NCBI GenBank assembly: GCA_027062125.1
Contig: JAMOTW010000147.1
Location: 1-15,877, forward strand
From: Thermococcus sp.
Lineage (GTDB): Archaea > Methanobacteriota_B > Thermococci > Thermococcales > Thermococcaceae
Length of the DNA stretch: 15,877 bases
Direction of reading: 5' to 3'
Shown here: piece after piece, positions 7,443 through 14,112 of the stretch
Numbering within the stretch: the first letter of the stretch is position 1
Layout: every line of letters begins with the position of its first letter
Translations under genes and position numbers: made by a program
Notes under the pieces: generated by a model
Database searches by the model: none
Seen by the model: the letters and a program-made list of their open reading frames with translations, nothing else
What the model was told of the DNA's origin: nothing

Positions 7443-8198
7443 ATGACCGTACTGACCGTTGACCCTCCCGAGTACTATCCCGTGATCGAGAAGCTCTTCG
7501 CGGGCGGCATAAAGGACGCCCTCGAGACCTTAGGTGTGGAGCTCGTGTCCATAAAAGCCGGTGCAAGGCCAGAGGGAAGGGAGATAAAGCTGGCCTTCAT
7601 ATTCGAGGTACGCAAACCCGAAACCTTTCTGCCCGGGGAGCTGGACTCGATAATCTCCGGCGTTCTTGACAGGCTAACAGAGAATGCCAATAGGACCTTT
7701 GGAAAGCTGTACAACGTTCAGTTTAAGGTCGTTGGTTTTAAGACAGCGGAGACGACCTCCCACCCGCGTCAGAGGGGGGAGGAGACAAGCCTCGTCGTGA
7801 ACTGTCCGGAAGACCTGAGGAGAACCTTGGAAAGGCTTGGGAAGGGCCTGATGATATACCTAAAGGACAAGGGCGTGGAGTTCACGACGATAGCCCTGAC
7901 CATGCCTCCGGACGGTAGACCGAAGCTGACAGTCACGGTGCTGTTGCCGAAGGAGAGGCCGGCTTATGAGAGGGAGAACCTCGCGAAGGAGCTGAAGTAC
8001 AAGGCGACGTCCTACCTCAGGACGCTCAACGCCGACTACATCTCGGTGGAAGTCAAAGTCATAGACCCCGGCGACAAGACTGTGGGCATTATAATGAGCC
8101 GGATGGACGAGATAGAGAAGGAGGCCAAGGAGCTCGCCGGGATGGAGGAAATCCGCGACCTCATGGACGTTCTCGGGAAGGAGACTCCCGAGCGCTGA
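7443..8198 (+). CDS. Uncharacterised protein with internal tandem duplication
   Basis: I do not recognise this 251-aa protein. It appears to hold two copies of one alpha/beta unit. Copy 1 (about 16-100) runs EKLFAGGIKDALETLGVEL, an IKLAFIFEV strand, a helix with RLTENANRTFGKLY, then NVQFKVVGF. Copy 2 (about 130-210) runs ERLGKGLMIYLKDKGVEF, a KLTVTVLLP strand, a helix with KYKATSYLRTLNA, then YISVEVKVID. A polar linker (101-125) joins them and a charged helix (219-245) ends the protein. There is no signal peptide or membrane segment, so it is probably cytoplasmic. The ATG follows AAAAAAGG with no real ribosome binding site, and a TATA-like box lies about 25 nt upstream, suggesting a leaderless mRNA. 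Its last 38 bp overlap adk on the other strand. Confidence 0.85.
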   Translation: MTVLTVDPPEYYPVIEKLFAGGIKDALETLGVELVSIKAGARPEGREIKLAFIFEVRKPETFLPGELDSIISGVLDRLTENANRTFGKLYNVQFKVVGFKTAETTSHPRQRGEETSLVVNCPEDLRRTLERLGKGLMIYLKDKGVEFTTIALTMPPDGRPKLTVTVLLPKERPAYERENLAKELKYKATSYLRTLNADYISVEVKVIDPGDKTVGIIMSRMDEIEKEAKELAGMEEIRDLMDVLGKETPER

Positions 8199-8835
8199 TG
8201 TAGTCGAGGAGGGGCCTTATGCGCTCCCAGACTCCTTCTATACTGTCGTGGCCGTCCACCCGCACGTATACGCCCTGCTTCCGGTAGAACTTTATTATCG
8301 GCTCCATGTTCTTGATGTACAGGTCGTAGCGCCTGGCCACTATCTCGGGCCTGTCGTCATCTCTCTGGATTAAATCGGCGCCGCAGACGTCGCACTTCCC
8401 GGGCACTTTGGGCGGCCTGTATTTGAGGTGATAGACTGCCCCACACCTCGGGCATATCCTCCTGCCGGAGATTCTCTCGATGCTCTCCTCCTTGGAGATG
8501 AATATTTCGAGGGCAACATCGATGCTGAGCCCGTGGTCGTAGAGGTAGTTCTCGAGGGCGAGAACCTGTTCTGCAGTTCTTGGATAGCCGTCGATTATGA
8601 AGTTCCTCCTGTGACGCCTGAGCCTCGAGATTATGAGAGTGTTGACCACAGTGTCCGGGATGAGGTCTCCCCGCTCGATGTACCTCGCCATCTCCCTCCC
8701 AAGCTCGGTTCCTGCGGATATCTCCGCCCTTATCATATCGCCCGACGAGATGTAGGTCAGACCGTAGCGCTCCACTATGGTTCGAGAATGGGTTGACTTT
8801 CCGCTCCCCGGCGGCCCGAAGATCAGGATGTTCAC
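8161..8835 (-). CDS. adk: Adenylate kinase with zinc-type lid
   Basis: It interconverts ATP + AMP and 2 ADP in the cytoplasm. The product is 224 aa, the usual length in Thermococcales. Visible features are the P-loop GPPGSGKST (7-15), the AMP-site region SSGDMIRAEI and GDLIPD, the DGYPRT motif (82-87), and a lid with four cysteines C128, C131, C148 and C151 (CPRC and CDVC), which should bind zinc. An RPEIV-x-RRYDLY stretch follows. GTG 8835 is the better start: it gives MNILIFGPPG as in homologues and has GGTGAG (8840-8845) 4 nt before it. GTG 8844 lies inside that site and would add only three residues. The C-terminal 38 bp overlap the convergent unknown gene. Confidence 0.96.
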   Translation of the reverse strand: MNILIFGPPGSGKSTHSRTIVERYGLTYISSGDMIRAEISAGTELGREMARYIERGDLIPDTVVNTLIISRLRRHRRNFIIDGYPRTAEQVLALENYLYDHGLSIDVALEIFISKEESIERISGRRICPRCGAVYHLKYRPPKVPGKCDVCGADLIQRDDDRPEIVARRYDLYIKNMEPIIKFYRKQGVYVRVDGHDSIEGVWERIRPLLDYISARESPSRERP

Positions 8836-8848
8836 TTTTCTCACCGTT

Positions 8849-8857
8849 AGTTATTTA
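8849..8857 (+). promoter_or_regulatory. TATA box of the coiled-coil protein gene
   Basis: AGTTATTTAT at about 8848-8857 is about 25 nt before an expected start near 8879. This leaves a short leader holding GGTGGTGG (8882-8889) before the ATG at 8892. Confidence 0.45.
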
Positions 8858-8868
8858 TCTTCCCCGTG

Positions 8869-8876
8869 CTAAAAGG
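8869..8876 (-). promoter_or_regulatory. TATA-like box of adk
   Basis: On the minus strand, CTTTTAGC sits about 25 nt before an expected start near 8847. That leaves about 12 nt of leader with GGTGAG before GTG 8835. The divergent TATA of the plus gene lies between this box and adk, so the two promoters interleave within 56 bp. Confidence 0.4.
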
Positions 8877-8891
8877 GTTGTGGTGGTGGCC

Positions 8892-9338
8892 ATGAAACTG
8901 AGCACGGGCTTCGTCCGGGCTTCTGGCTACGCATACAAGGTCAGGCGCGTTCTCTTTGCCATCACAAGGGGAAAGGTTGACCCGAGGGAGGTCGTCCGCG
9001 CCGCGGGGGAGCTCAACCAGCACATCTTCGAGAGGCTCCAGGAAATGGGGGTCGAGAAGGGCGACGTGGTGAGGATAACGGTGCCATTCAGCATCAGAGA
9101 GGGTACCATCGAGTGGGACTACAACGGCCTGAAGATAGAGGTCTACAGGAAGGGTGAGGAGGAGAAGCTCGCCATCGCTATGGAGGAGCTGGAGGAGCGT
9201 GAGAAGGCTTTGGAGGAAAGAATAAAAGAGCTCGAGGAGCTGGCGCTTAAGCTGAAGGAGGCCAGTGAGGAGCTCCTCGAAAAGCTGGAGGAGCTAAAGC
9301 AGGAGCACACCTCCCTGAAGCTCAGGGCGGAGGAGTGA
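8892..9338 (+). CDS. Coiled-coil protein of the DUF2258 / ThermoDBP-related type (possible ssDNA-binding protein)
   Basis: This 148-aa protein has two parts. The N-terminal 85 residues start MKLSTGFVRASGYAYKVRRVLFA and are basic, with a beta-rich end (DVVRITVPFSIREGTIEWDYNGLKIEVY). Residues about 89-145 are almost wholly Glu/Lys/Leu in heptads, a clear coiled coil likely to dimerise the protein. From memory, the N-terminal pattern fits archaeal DUF2258 proteins, related to ThermoDBP, the alternative single-strand DNA-binding protein of Thermoproteales, which also has a basic domain plus leucine zipper. DNA binding here is inferred. ATG 8892 is chosen for its GGTGGTGG site; the open frame reaches further upstream but would run into the adk promoter and gene. 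It overlaps trmY by 17 bp at the 3' end. Confidence 0.82.
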   Translation: MKLSTGFVRASGYAYKVRRVLFAITRGKVDPREVVRAAGELNQHIFERLQEMGVEKGDVVRITVPFSIREGTIEWDYNGLKIEVYRKGEEEKLAIAMEELEEREKALEERIKELEELALKLKEASEELLEKLEELKQEHTSLKLRAEE

Positions 9339-9933
9339 GCGAGTCCAGGTGGATGTTGACGTACGCCACCACGTGGGAGGCGAGGTAGCTCTTTTTCCCG
9401 ACGCTCACCTTTTCCGCTATTCCAGCGAGAAAAGCCTCGTCTTCCCTGCTTAACCCCTCGTGGTCGCCCAGGACGAAGGCGACGTTTGCTGGGAAGTGGA
9501 CCTTTTCTATTGGCTTTCCCCCCTCATGGAGGTAGTAGAGGGCGGAGCTTCTCAACGTCCTCCTGACGATGTCCTCGAAGGTGAGGTTGCTGACGTAGAT
9601 GCCGGGGAGAACTTCTAATTCCTTTCCTGGCTCGCGGAGGTTTTCTCCCGCCCTCAGGGCCTTTATTATCAGCTTCGCCGTGCTGAGCTCGTCGGGGTTG
9701 AGGGTCTTGGGTTTCATTCGCTGGCCATCGAAGCGTATCGCCTTCGGCGGGCTGGGCGGGCCGTAGAGGCTGAGCCAGACCCTGACGTTCTTCCTGAAAC
9801 CGTGGGAGAGCAGGAAGGCCGAGTTGAGGAACCTACACAGCAGGTCTATCCTCCCGCTCGTGCCCGGAAGGTCCTTGAGACTGAAGTCGGCCCTCGTGTG
9901 GGCCCTGTTGGCCTTGATGATGAAGGTTCTCAT
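9322..9933 (-). CDS. trmY: tRNA (pseudouridine(54)-N(1))-methyltransferase TrmY
   Basis: This SPOUT-class enzyme methylates N1 of pseudouridine 54 in the T-loop of archaeal tRNA, using SAM. It is 203 aa, normal for the family. The N-terminus MRTFIIKANRAHTRADFSLKDLPG is characteristic, as are GRIDLLCRFLNSAFLLSHG (27-45) and LYGPPSPPKAIRFDG. The SAM-binding trefoil knot is seen in FVLGDHEGLS (153-162) and SYLASHVVAYVNIHLD (182-197). No ribosome binding site precedes the ATG. A TATA box about 25 nt upstream suggests a leaderless transcript starting at or next to the A of ATG. Its 3' end overlaps the coiled-coil gene by 17 bp. Confidence 0.95.
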   Translation of the reverse strand: MRTFIIKANRAHTRADFSLKDLPGTSGRIDLLCRFLNSAFLLSHGFRKNVRVWLSLYGPPSPPKAIRFDGQRMKPKTLNPDELSTAKLIIKALRAGENLREPGKELEVLPGIYVSNLTFEDIVRRTLRSSALYYLHEGGKPIEKVHFPANVAFVLGDHEGLSREDEAFLAGIAEKVSVGKKSYLASHVVAYVNIHLDSLTPPP

Positions 9934-9954
9934 GTTGAGCGGTGGGGAGAGAGG

Positions 9955-9963
9955 CCTTATAAC
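9955..9963 (-). promoter_or_regulatory. TATA box of trmY, giving a probably leaderless mRNA
   Basis: On the minus strand GTTATAAGG lies about 25 nt before the ATG at 9933. The bases between it and the ATG (pyrimidine-rich CTCTCCCCACCGCTCAAC) contain no purine-rich ribosome binding site. Confidence 0.5.
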
Positions 9964-9973
9964 GGTTGCCCGG

Positions 9974-9984
9974 ACGTGTCACGT
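9974..9984. repeat. Short perfect inverted repeat upstream of trmY promoter
   Basis: ACGTG-T-CACGT, arms of 5 bp around one base, lies about 10 bp upstream of the trmY TATA box. It could be a small operator or chance; 11 bp of symmetry is weak evidence alone. Confidence 0.35.
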
Positions 9985-10057
9985 TGGGGCCTCCTCCGTG
10001 GGAGAACTCCGCCCACTCGCAGGGAACCAAGAAGCGGCGCATTGGGCAGTCTGGAAG

Positions 10058-10070
10058 TCCAAAAATTGGA
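10058..10070 (-). terminator. Possible terminator of the transporter transcript
   Basis: On the minus strand TCCAATTTTTGGA follows the transporter stop by about 17 nt. It is a T5 tract inside a 5-bp inverted repeat. The rest of the 154-bp gap to trmY holds no convincing gene. Confidence 0.35.
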
Positions 10071-10087
10071 AAGGGCAGAAACCCAGC

Positions 10088-12334
10088 TCACTCCACCCTC
10101 CTGCCCACGAGGCGGTTTATCCTCGCCCTTATGCCCCGGTTTATCTTGACCAGTAGCACCGTCCTCCTGCATTTTCTGGCAACCTTCTCCGGAACTTCAC
10201 CGAAGACGAGCCTCTTGAAGAGCGGCTCCCTCGTCGCCCCCATGACCACGAGGTCGTGCTTCCCGCACTCGGCGAGTATTGCAGAAACCGGCTCCCCGTC
10301 CACCACCTTCAGCTCGGCCCCGGGTATCTTCTCGACCACGGGTTTGAGCCTCTCCCTGAGCTTCCTCTCGTTTTCCCCCGACTTGGCCGTGAGGACTGTA
10401 ACCCTGGCGTTGTGAGCACTCGCCAAGAGGGACACCAGCTCGGCGCTCATCTTGGCGTGCCTGCCTCCCCTCGTCGGGAAGAGTATGCTCTCGATCCTCC
10501 CGCGCTCCTCCGTGTCGCCGGGCTTCACCACGATGACGTTGCAGGGCGCGTTCTTGACTATCCTGTCGAGGTTGCTTCCCAGGACGTACCTGCTCCACCG
10601 GGAGCGGCCCTCCCAGCCCAGGACGAGCAGGTCGACCTTCTTGTCCCTGACGGCGCTCATTATGCCCCTGTAAACGCTGTGGGAGTAGTAGATGATTCCC
10701 TCAACGCCGACCTTTCCGGAGGTGTGGGCCTTTGCCTCCCTAACGACACCTATGGCCTCGTCCGCGAACCGCCTGGCCTCCTCGAGCGGGGTCTGCTCCG
10801 GAACCGTGACGACGCTCACTATGAGGAGCTCGCCCCCAACGCGCTCCGCTATCGTCTCGGCGTACCTCGTCAGAACCCCTGCGTTCTTCCTGTTGGAGAC
10901 GGCCACCATTATCCGGTACTTGGAAGGCCTGCCCTCCTCGAAGACCGTCTCGCGCTCGAACTTGAAGGGCTCGACCTTGGCCCCCTCGTAGCTCCTGTAT
11001 ACCACGAGGCCGATGATTACCCAGGCTATGGTTATGGCCCAAGCGGTTGGACTGACGTTGAAGACCCAGAGCGAGAGTATCGCCTGAAAGAATATCGCCA
11101 GCAGGGGTATGTAGGGGAAGTAGGGCATCAGGAAGCCATAATCCAGCTCATCGCCGCGCTCGTTCCTTATCTTTATCACCGCCGCGTTGACGAGGAGGAA
11201 TATGAGGAGGAAGACTATGTCCGCACTCGCCGCCACGTCCTCTATCGGGAAGGCCACCGCTATCGTGAGGATTATGAGGGAGGAGGCGAAGAGGGCGTAG
11301 TGGGGAACCCTCCTGACCGGGTGTATCCTGGAGAATATCCCCGGAAGCCTCCCGTCCCTGCTTATCGCGAAGAGAACCCTCGTTGAGGAGTAGACTGTGG
11401 CGTTGAGGGCCGAGGTGGAAGAGAATATCGCCGCCAGGGTTATGAGGAGCCCGCCGTAGGGCATCAGGTCCTTTATCGCCTCACCCATTCCAACGGGTCC
11501 GAGCTCGGCGAACCACTCGTGGACGGGCACGTTGCCGGGTTCGGCGCCCACTATGGCCGCGAAGGCGAAGAGGAGGTACGTTGCCGTAACGGCAACCACC
11601 GAGTAGAGTATCGCCTTCGGCACGGTTTCCTTGGGGTTGACCGCCTCCTCGCCGGCGTGTGCTATGACTTCATAACCTTCAAAGCCGACGTAGGTGAAGC
11701 CCATCGCCATGAGCACCTTGTCCCAGCCGTTGGGCACGAAGTCGCTGAAGTGGGCGAGTTTCTCGGGGTGGACGAAGATGTAGTAAATCGAGAAGAGCCC
11801 GATGAATGCGAGCGTCCCCATCTGGCCGAGGGTTATGAGGTTCTCGATGTTGCCCGTCTCGGAGACGCCGATGTAGTTTATGGCGATGAAGACCAGCGCA
11901 ATGGCGAGCGCGAGCACCTTGATAGCCAGCCAGGAGTCGATTCCGAGGTTGTTGAACCAGCCCGTTCCCTCGAGGAGGAAAACGGTGTAGGTCGCGAAGG
12001 TTATGGCGTAGAGGCTCCCGGCGACGGTGAGGGCGAACCAGTTCATCCAGCCCGAGACGAAGCCTATCAGCCCCTTGAAGGCCTCGTCGATGTAGGTGTA
12101 GGCACCGCCGGCCGTTGGGAGAGCGGAGGCGAGCTCGGCGAATGACATGGCCGAGAAGAAAGCAATGAGACCGTTGAGAGCGAAGGCAACGAGTATGCCG
12201 CCGGGCCCGGCGAAGCCGATGGCGTATCCGGTCGCCACGAAGACGCCGGCCCCTATCATCATCCCCATTCCCATCATCATCAGGTGAACGAGCGAGAGAC
12301 CCCTGGAGAGCTCGATGGTTTCACCGTTCTCCAT
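10088..12334 (-). CDS. APC-superfamily amino acid permease fused to two universal stress protein (UspA) domains
   Basis: This 748-aa protein has a membrane half (about 1-450, roughly 12 helices) and a cytoplasmic half. TM1 carries the APC glycine break GMGMMIGAGVF (22-32). Further on, GFEGYEVIAHAGEEAVNPKE and RVLFAISRDGRLP are typical of amino acid/polyamine/cation permeases. From about 473 a Usp domain starts (YRIMVAVSNRK) and holds G573-x2-G576-x9-G586-S, an exact match to the Usp ATP-binding pattern G-2x-G-9x-G(S/T). A second Usp domain starts near 613; its equivalent reads GATREPLFKRLVFGE, so the loop is degenerate. ATP or nucleotide sensing that regulates transport is inferred; the solute is unknown. 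ATG 12334 is chosen: GGAGG lies 7 nt upstream and the previous gene's stop ends 1 bp before it. ATG 12373 would overlap that gene. Confidence 0.92.
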   Translation of the reverse strand: MENGETIELSRGLSLVHLMMMGMGMMIGAGVFVATGYAIGFAGPGGILVAFALNGLIAFFSAMSFAELASALPTAGGAYTYIDEAFKGLIGFVSGWMNWFALTVAGSLYAITFATYTVFLLEGTGWFNNLGIDSWLAIKVLALAIALVFIAINYIGVSETGNIENLITLGQMGTLAFIGLFSIYYIFVHPEKLAHFSDFVPNGWDKVLMAMGFTYVGFEGYEVIAHAGEEAVNPKETVPKAILYSVVAVTATYLLFAFAAIVGAEPGNVPVHEWFAELGPVGMGEAIKDLMPYGGLLITLAAIFSSTSALNATVYSSTRVLFAISRDGRLPGIFSRIHPVRRVPHYALFASSLIILTIAVAFPIEDVAASADIVFLLIFLLVNAAVIKIRNERGDELDYGFLMPYFPYIPLLAIFFQAILSLWVFNVSPTAWAITIAWVIIGLVVYRSYEGAKVEPFKFERETVFEEGRPSKYRIMVAVSNRKNAGVLTRYAETIAERVGGELLIVSVVTVPEQTPLEEARRFADEAIGVVREAKAHTSGKVGVEGIIYYSHSVYRGIMSAVRDKKVDLLVLGWEGRSRWSRYVLGSNLDRIVKNAPCNVIVVKPGDTEERGRIESILFPTRGGRHAKMSAELVSLLASAHNARVTVLTAKSGENERKLRERLKPVVEKIPGAELKVVDGEPVSAILAECGKHDLVVMGATREPLFKRLVFGEVPEKVARKCRRTVLLVKINRGIRARINRLVGRRVE

Positions 12335-12335
12335 T

Positions 12336-12530
12336 TCACCGCCTCCTGTGCCTTGTATCCCGTTGAACCTCAAGGACGTGTCCTATCCTCTTCTTGGCGT
12401 ACCTCCTCCGTCTCTCAACCCTGAGCCTCTTCATCTCCGCTATCGTGCGGTTGGAGACATGGAGAAGGTACAGCATAAAGCCGTAGGCTCCGAAAACAAT
12501 CGTTGCACCGAGGATTTGATCGATGTTCAT
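12336..12530 (-). CDS. Small single-pass membrane protein co-transcribed with the APC-Usp transporter
   Basis: This 64-aa protein is not recognised. Residues about 6-26 (ILGATIVFGAYGFMLYLLHVS) form one membrane helix. The rest is very basic (RLRVERRRRYAKKRIGHVLEV, ending RHRRR), so by the positive-inside rule the tail is cytoplasmic. GAGGTGG precedes the ATG with proper spacing. The stop is 1 bp before the transporter ATG, so the two are translated together. This arrangement suggests a small accessory or stabilising subunit of the permease, which is inference. A signal-anchor reading is possible; cleavage looks unlikely. Confidence 0.72.
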   Translation of the reverse strand: MNIDQILGATIVFGAYGFMLYLLHVSNRTIAEMKRLRVERRRRYAKKRIGHVLEVQRDTRHRRR

Positions 12531-12566
12531 AGGCCCACCTCAACGGACAGGATATTTCACCGCGGC

Positions 12567-12577
12567 ACTAAAAAAAT
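12567..12577 (-). promoter_or_regulatory. T-tract acting as pyk terminator and possibly TATA box of the transporter operon
   Basis: Seven Ts on the minus strand (12570-12576), followed by AGTGCC, start 7 nt after the pyk stop, a plausible archaeal terminator. The same TTTTTAG is about 25 nt before an expected start near 12545, which would leave a leader containing GAGGTGG for the gene at 12530. A second candidate TATA, GAAATATC (12551-12558), would start transcription at the ATG itself. Confidence 0.4.
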
Positions 12578-12583
12578 TTGGGG

Positions 12584-14020
12584 TCAGACTGTGAAGATCC
12601 TTATGGTGTTGGTCCCAACGGTCTTGCCTATGGGCGTCCCCTTGGTTAGTAGCACCGTATCGTTCTCCTTGACCAGCCCGAGACCTCCGATGACCCGCAG
12701 TATCTCCTCCTCGCTCGTCTCCTCGACGGTGAACGGGTAAACGCCGTAGGAGAACATCAGCGTGTTGCCGACCCACTCATCAGTCACGAAGGCCAGAACC
12801 CACTGCTTTGGCTTGAAGCGTGATATCAGACGGGCGGTTTCCCCTGTCCTCGTCGGGGTCAGGATATACTTGACGTCTATCGAGTTCAGCGCCTCGATGA
12901 TGCTCCTCGCTATGGCGTCCTTTATTGTCCCCTTCCGCTGAACCCTGCCCTTCCACTCGCTCATCTTGAGCTCGACTATGCGGGCCGACCAGAGGGAGTC
13001 GCGGTAGGCCTCGGTCGTCTTCGCTATCCTCGCCATCATCCTAACGGCATCAACGGGGTATTTCCCCACGGCGGTTTCCTCGGAGAGCATAACCGCGTCG
13101 GTGCCGTCGAGGATGGCGTTGGCCACATCAGTAACCTCCGCCCTCGTGGGAAGCTTCTCCCCGGTCATGCTCTCGAGCATCTGGGTGGCGGTTATGACCG
13201 GTTTCCCCGCGCAGTTGGCCTTGTATATGAGCTTCTTCTGGAGGATGGGGAGCCTCTCTATCGGCATCTCAACGCCGAGGTCGCCCCTCGCTATCATTAT
13301 TCCGTCGGCGGCGTTCAGTATCTCGTCGAAGTTCTTGACCGCGTCGGGGCGCTCTATCTTGGCCACGATGAACATCCGGGCATCCCGCTCCTCCACGAAG
13401 CGCCTCACCTTGAGCACGTCGTAGGCCGAGCCGACGAAGCTTATGCCAACCGCGTCAACGCCGTGCTCGATGGCGAACTCTATGAATTCCAGATCCTTTT
13501 CAGTAACAGCATCAATGGCCATCCTCGCCTTGGGGACGTTTATGCCCTTGTGGGAGAAGAGCGTTCCGCCGACGAGGACCTTGCAGACCACGTCCGCCCC
13601 CCTGACCTCCTCAACCCTCAGCGCTATGAAGCCGTCGCTGAGGTAGATGACGTCCCCCTTGGAGACCAGCTTCGGAAAGTCCTTGAACTGGACGGGAATG
13701 ACGCCCTCGTTCCCGAGGACGTCCCTGGTGGTGAGCGTCACCGTCTGCCAGCGCCTCAGAACCACCGAGCCGTTGGCTATCTCCCCAACTCGGATTTTAA
13801 CCCCTGGCAGGTCGCCCAGAATGGCGACGGGCCTGTTGAGCCTCTCCGAGACGCTCCTAACGAGCTCTATTGTCCGGGCGTGCTGTTCCAGATCGCCGTG
13901 GGCGAAGTTTATGCGCGCGACACTCATCCCTGCCTTCAGCATGGCCTCTATCGTTTCTCTCTTGAGGGATGAGGGGCCTATCGTGGCTATGATCTTCGTC
14001 TTGTGTGATGGGAGCCTCAT
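12584..14020 (-). CDS. pyk: Pyruvate kinase
   Basis: It is the last step of glycolysis, phosphoenolpyruvate + ADP to pyruvate + ATP, in the cytoplasm. At 478 aa it is typical. Visible motifs are KIIATIGPSS (9-18), INFAHG (37-42, NFSHG in most homologues), GDLPGVKIRVG (69-79), the catalytic-lysine region AKIERPDAV (K221, E223), the metal/PEP site IARGDLGVEMP (243-253), and KPVITATQMLESM (273-285, active-site Thr279). The C-terminal domain includes TPTRTGETARLISRFKP. No activator-site call can be made by eye. The ATG is preceded by GGGGTGG at 7-nt spacing. It diverges from the peroxiredoxin gene across 92 bp, and its stop is followed at once by a T-tract. The glycolytic operator TATCAC-N5-GTGATA is not present in its promoter. 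Confidence 0.97.
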   Translation of the reverse strand: MRLPSHKTKIIATIGPSSLKRETIEAMLKAGMSVARINFAHGDLEQHARTIELVRSVSERLNRPVAILGDLPGVKIRVGEIANGSVVLRRWQTVTLTTRDVLGNEGVIPVQFKDFPKLVSKGDVIYLSDGFIALRVEEVRGADVVCKVLVGGTLFSHKGINVPKARMAIDAVTEKDLEFIEFAIEHGVDAVGISFVGSAYDVLKVRRFVEERDARMFIVAKIERPDAVKNFDEILNAADGIMIARGDLGVEMPIERLPILQKKLIYKANCAGKPVITATQMLESMTGEKLPTRAEVTDVANAILDGTDAVMLSEETAVGKYPVDAVRMMARIAKTTEAYRDSLWSARIVELKMSEWKGRVQRKGTIKDAIARSIIEALNSIDVKYILTPTRTGETARLISRFKPKQWVLAFVTDEWVGNTLMFSYGVYPFTVEETSEEEILRVIGGLGLVKENDTVLLTKGTPIGKTVGTNTIRIFTV

Positions 14021-14052
14021 AATCTTCCACCCCCTCCCCCTTCGGGACGGTT

Positions 14053-14062
14053 CCTAATAACC
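14053..14062 (-). promoter_or_regulatory. Core promoter of pyk
   Basis: On the minus strand TTATTAGG (14053-14060) follows the BRE-like GCAAAGG. The expected start is near 14032, giving a leader of about 12 nt with GGGGTGG before the ATG. The BREs of pyk and the peroxiredoxin gene lie back to back in CCTTTGCCAAAAGG (14061-14074). Confidence 0.45.
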
Positions 14063-14069
14063 TTTGCCA

Positions 14070-14082
14070 AAAGGCTTAATAA
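14070..14082 (+). promoter_or_regulatory. Core promoter of the peroxiredoxin gene
   Basis: AAAAGG (BRE-like) is followed by CTTAATAA (14075-14082). Transcription should start near 14101-14104, just before or in the AGGTGAT ribosome binding site of the ATG at 14113. The TATA overlaps the left edge of the palindrome at 14079-14100. Confidence 0.5.
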
Positions 14083-14100
14083 TTAGGGCGCCCTAATTAT
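14079..14100. repeat. Perfect 22-bp palindrome in the peroxiredoxin promoter (probable operator)
   Basis: The left arm ATAATTAGGGC (14079-14089) is the exact reverse complement of the right arm GCCCTAATTAT (14090-14100), with no spacer. It spans from the TATA box to the expected transcription start of the peroxiredoxin gene, where a bound dimer would block polymerase. It also lies upstream of the pyk promoter. The regulator is unknown. Confidence 0.8.
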
Positions 14101-14112
14101 CCAGGTGATGGT

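Noticed and set aside
10256..11386. 376-aa plus-strand open frame inside the transporter gene
   Set aside because: Antisense of the APC-Usp coding region with repeated acidic and tyrosine runs typical of shadow frames.
14021..14112. Thermococcales glycolytic motif (TATCAC-N5-GTGATA) expected near pyk
   Set aside because: Not present in the intergenic region; the only strong symmetry is the unrelated 22-bp palindrome.
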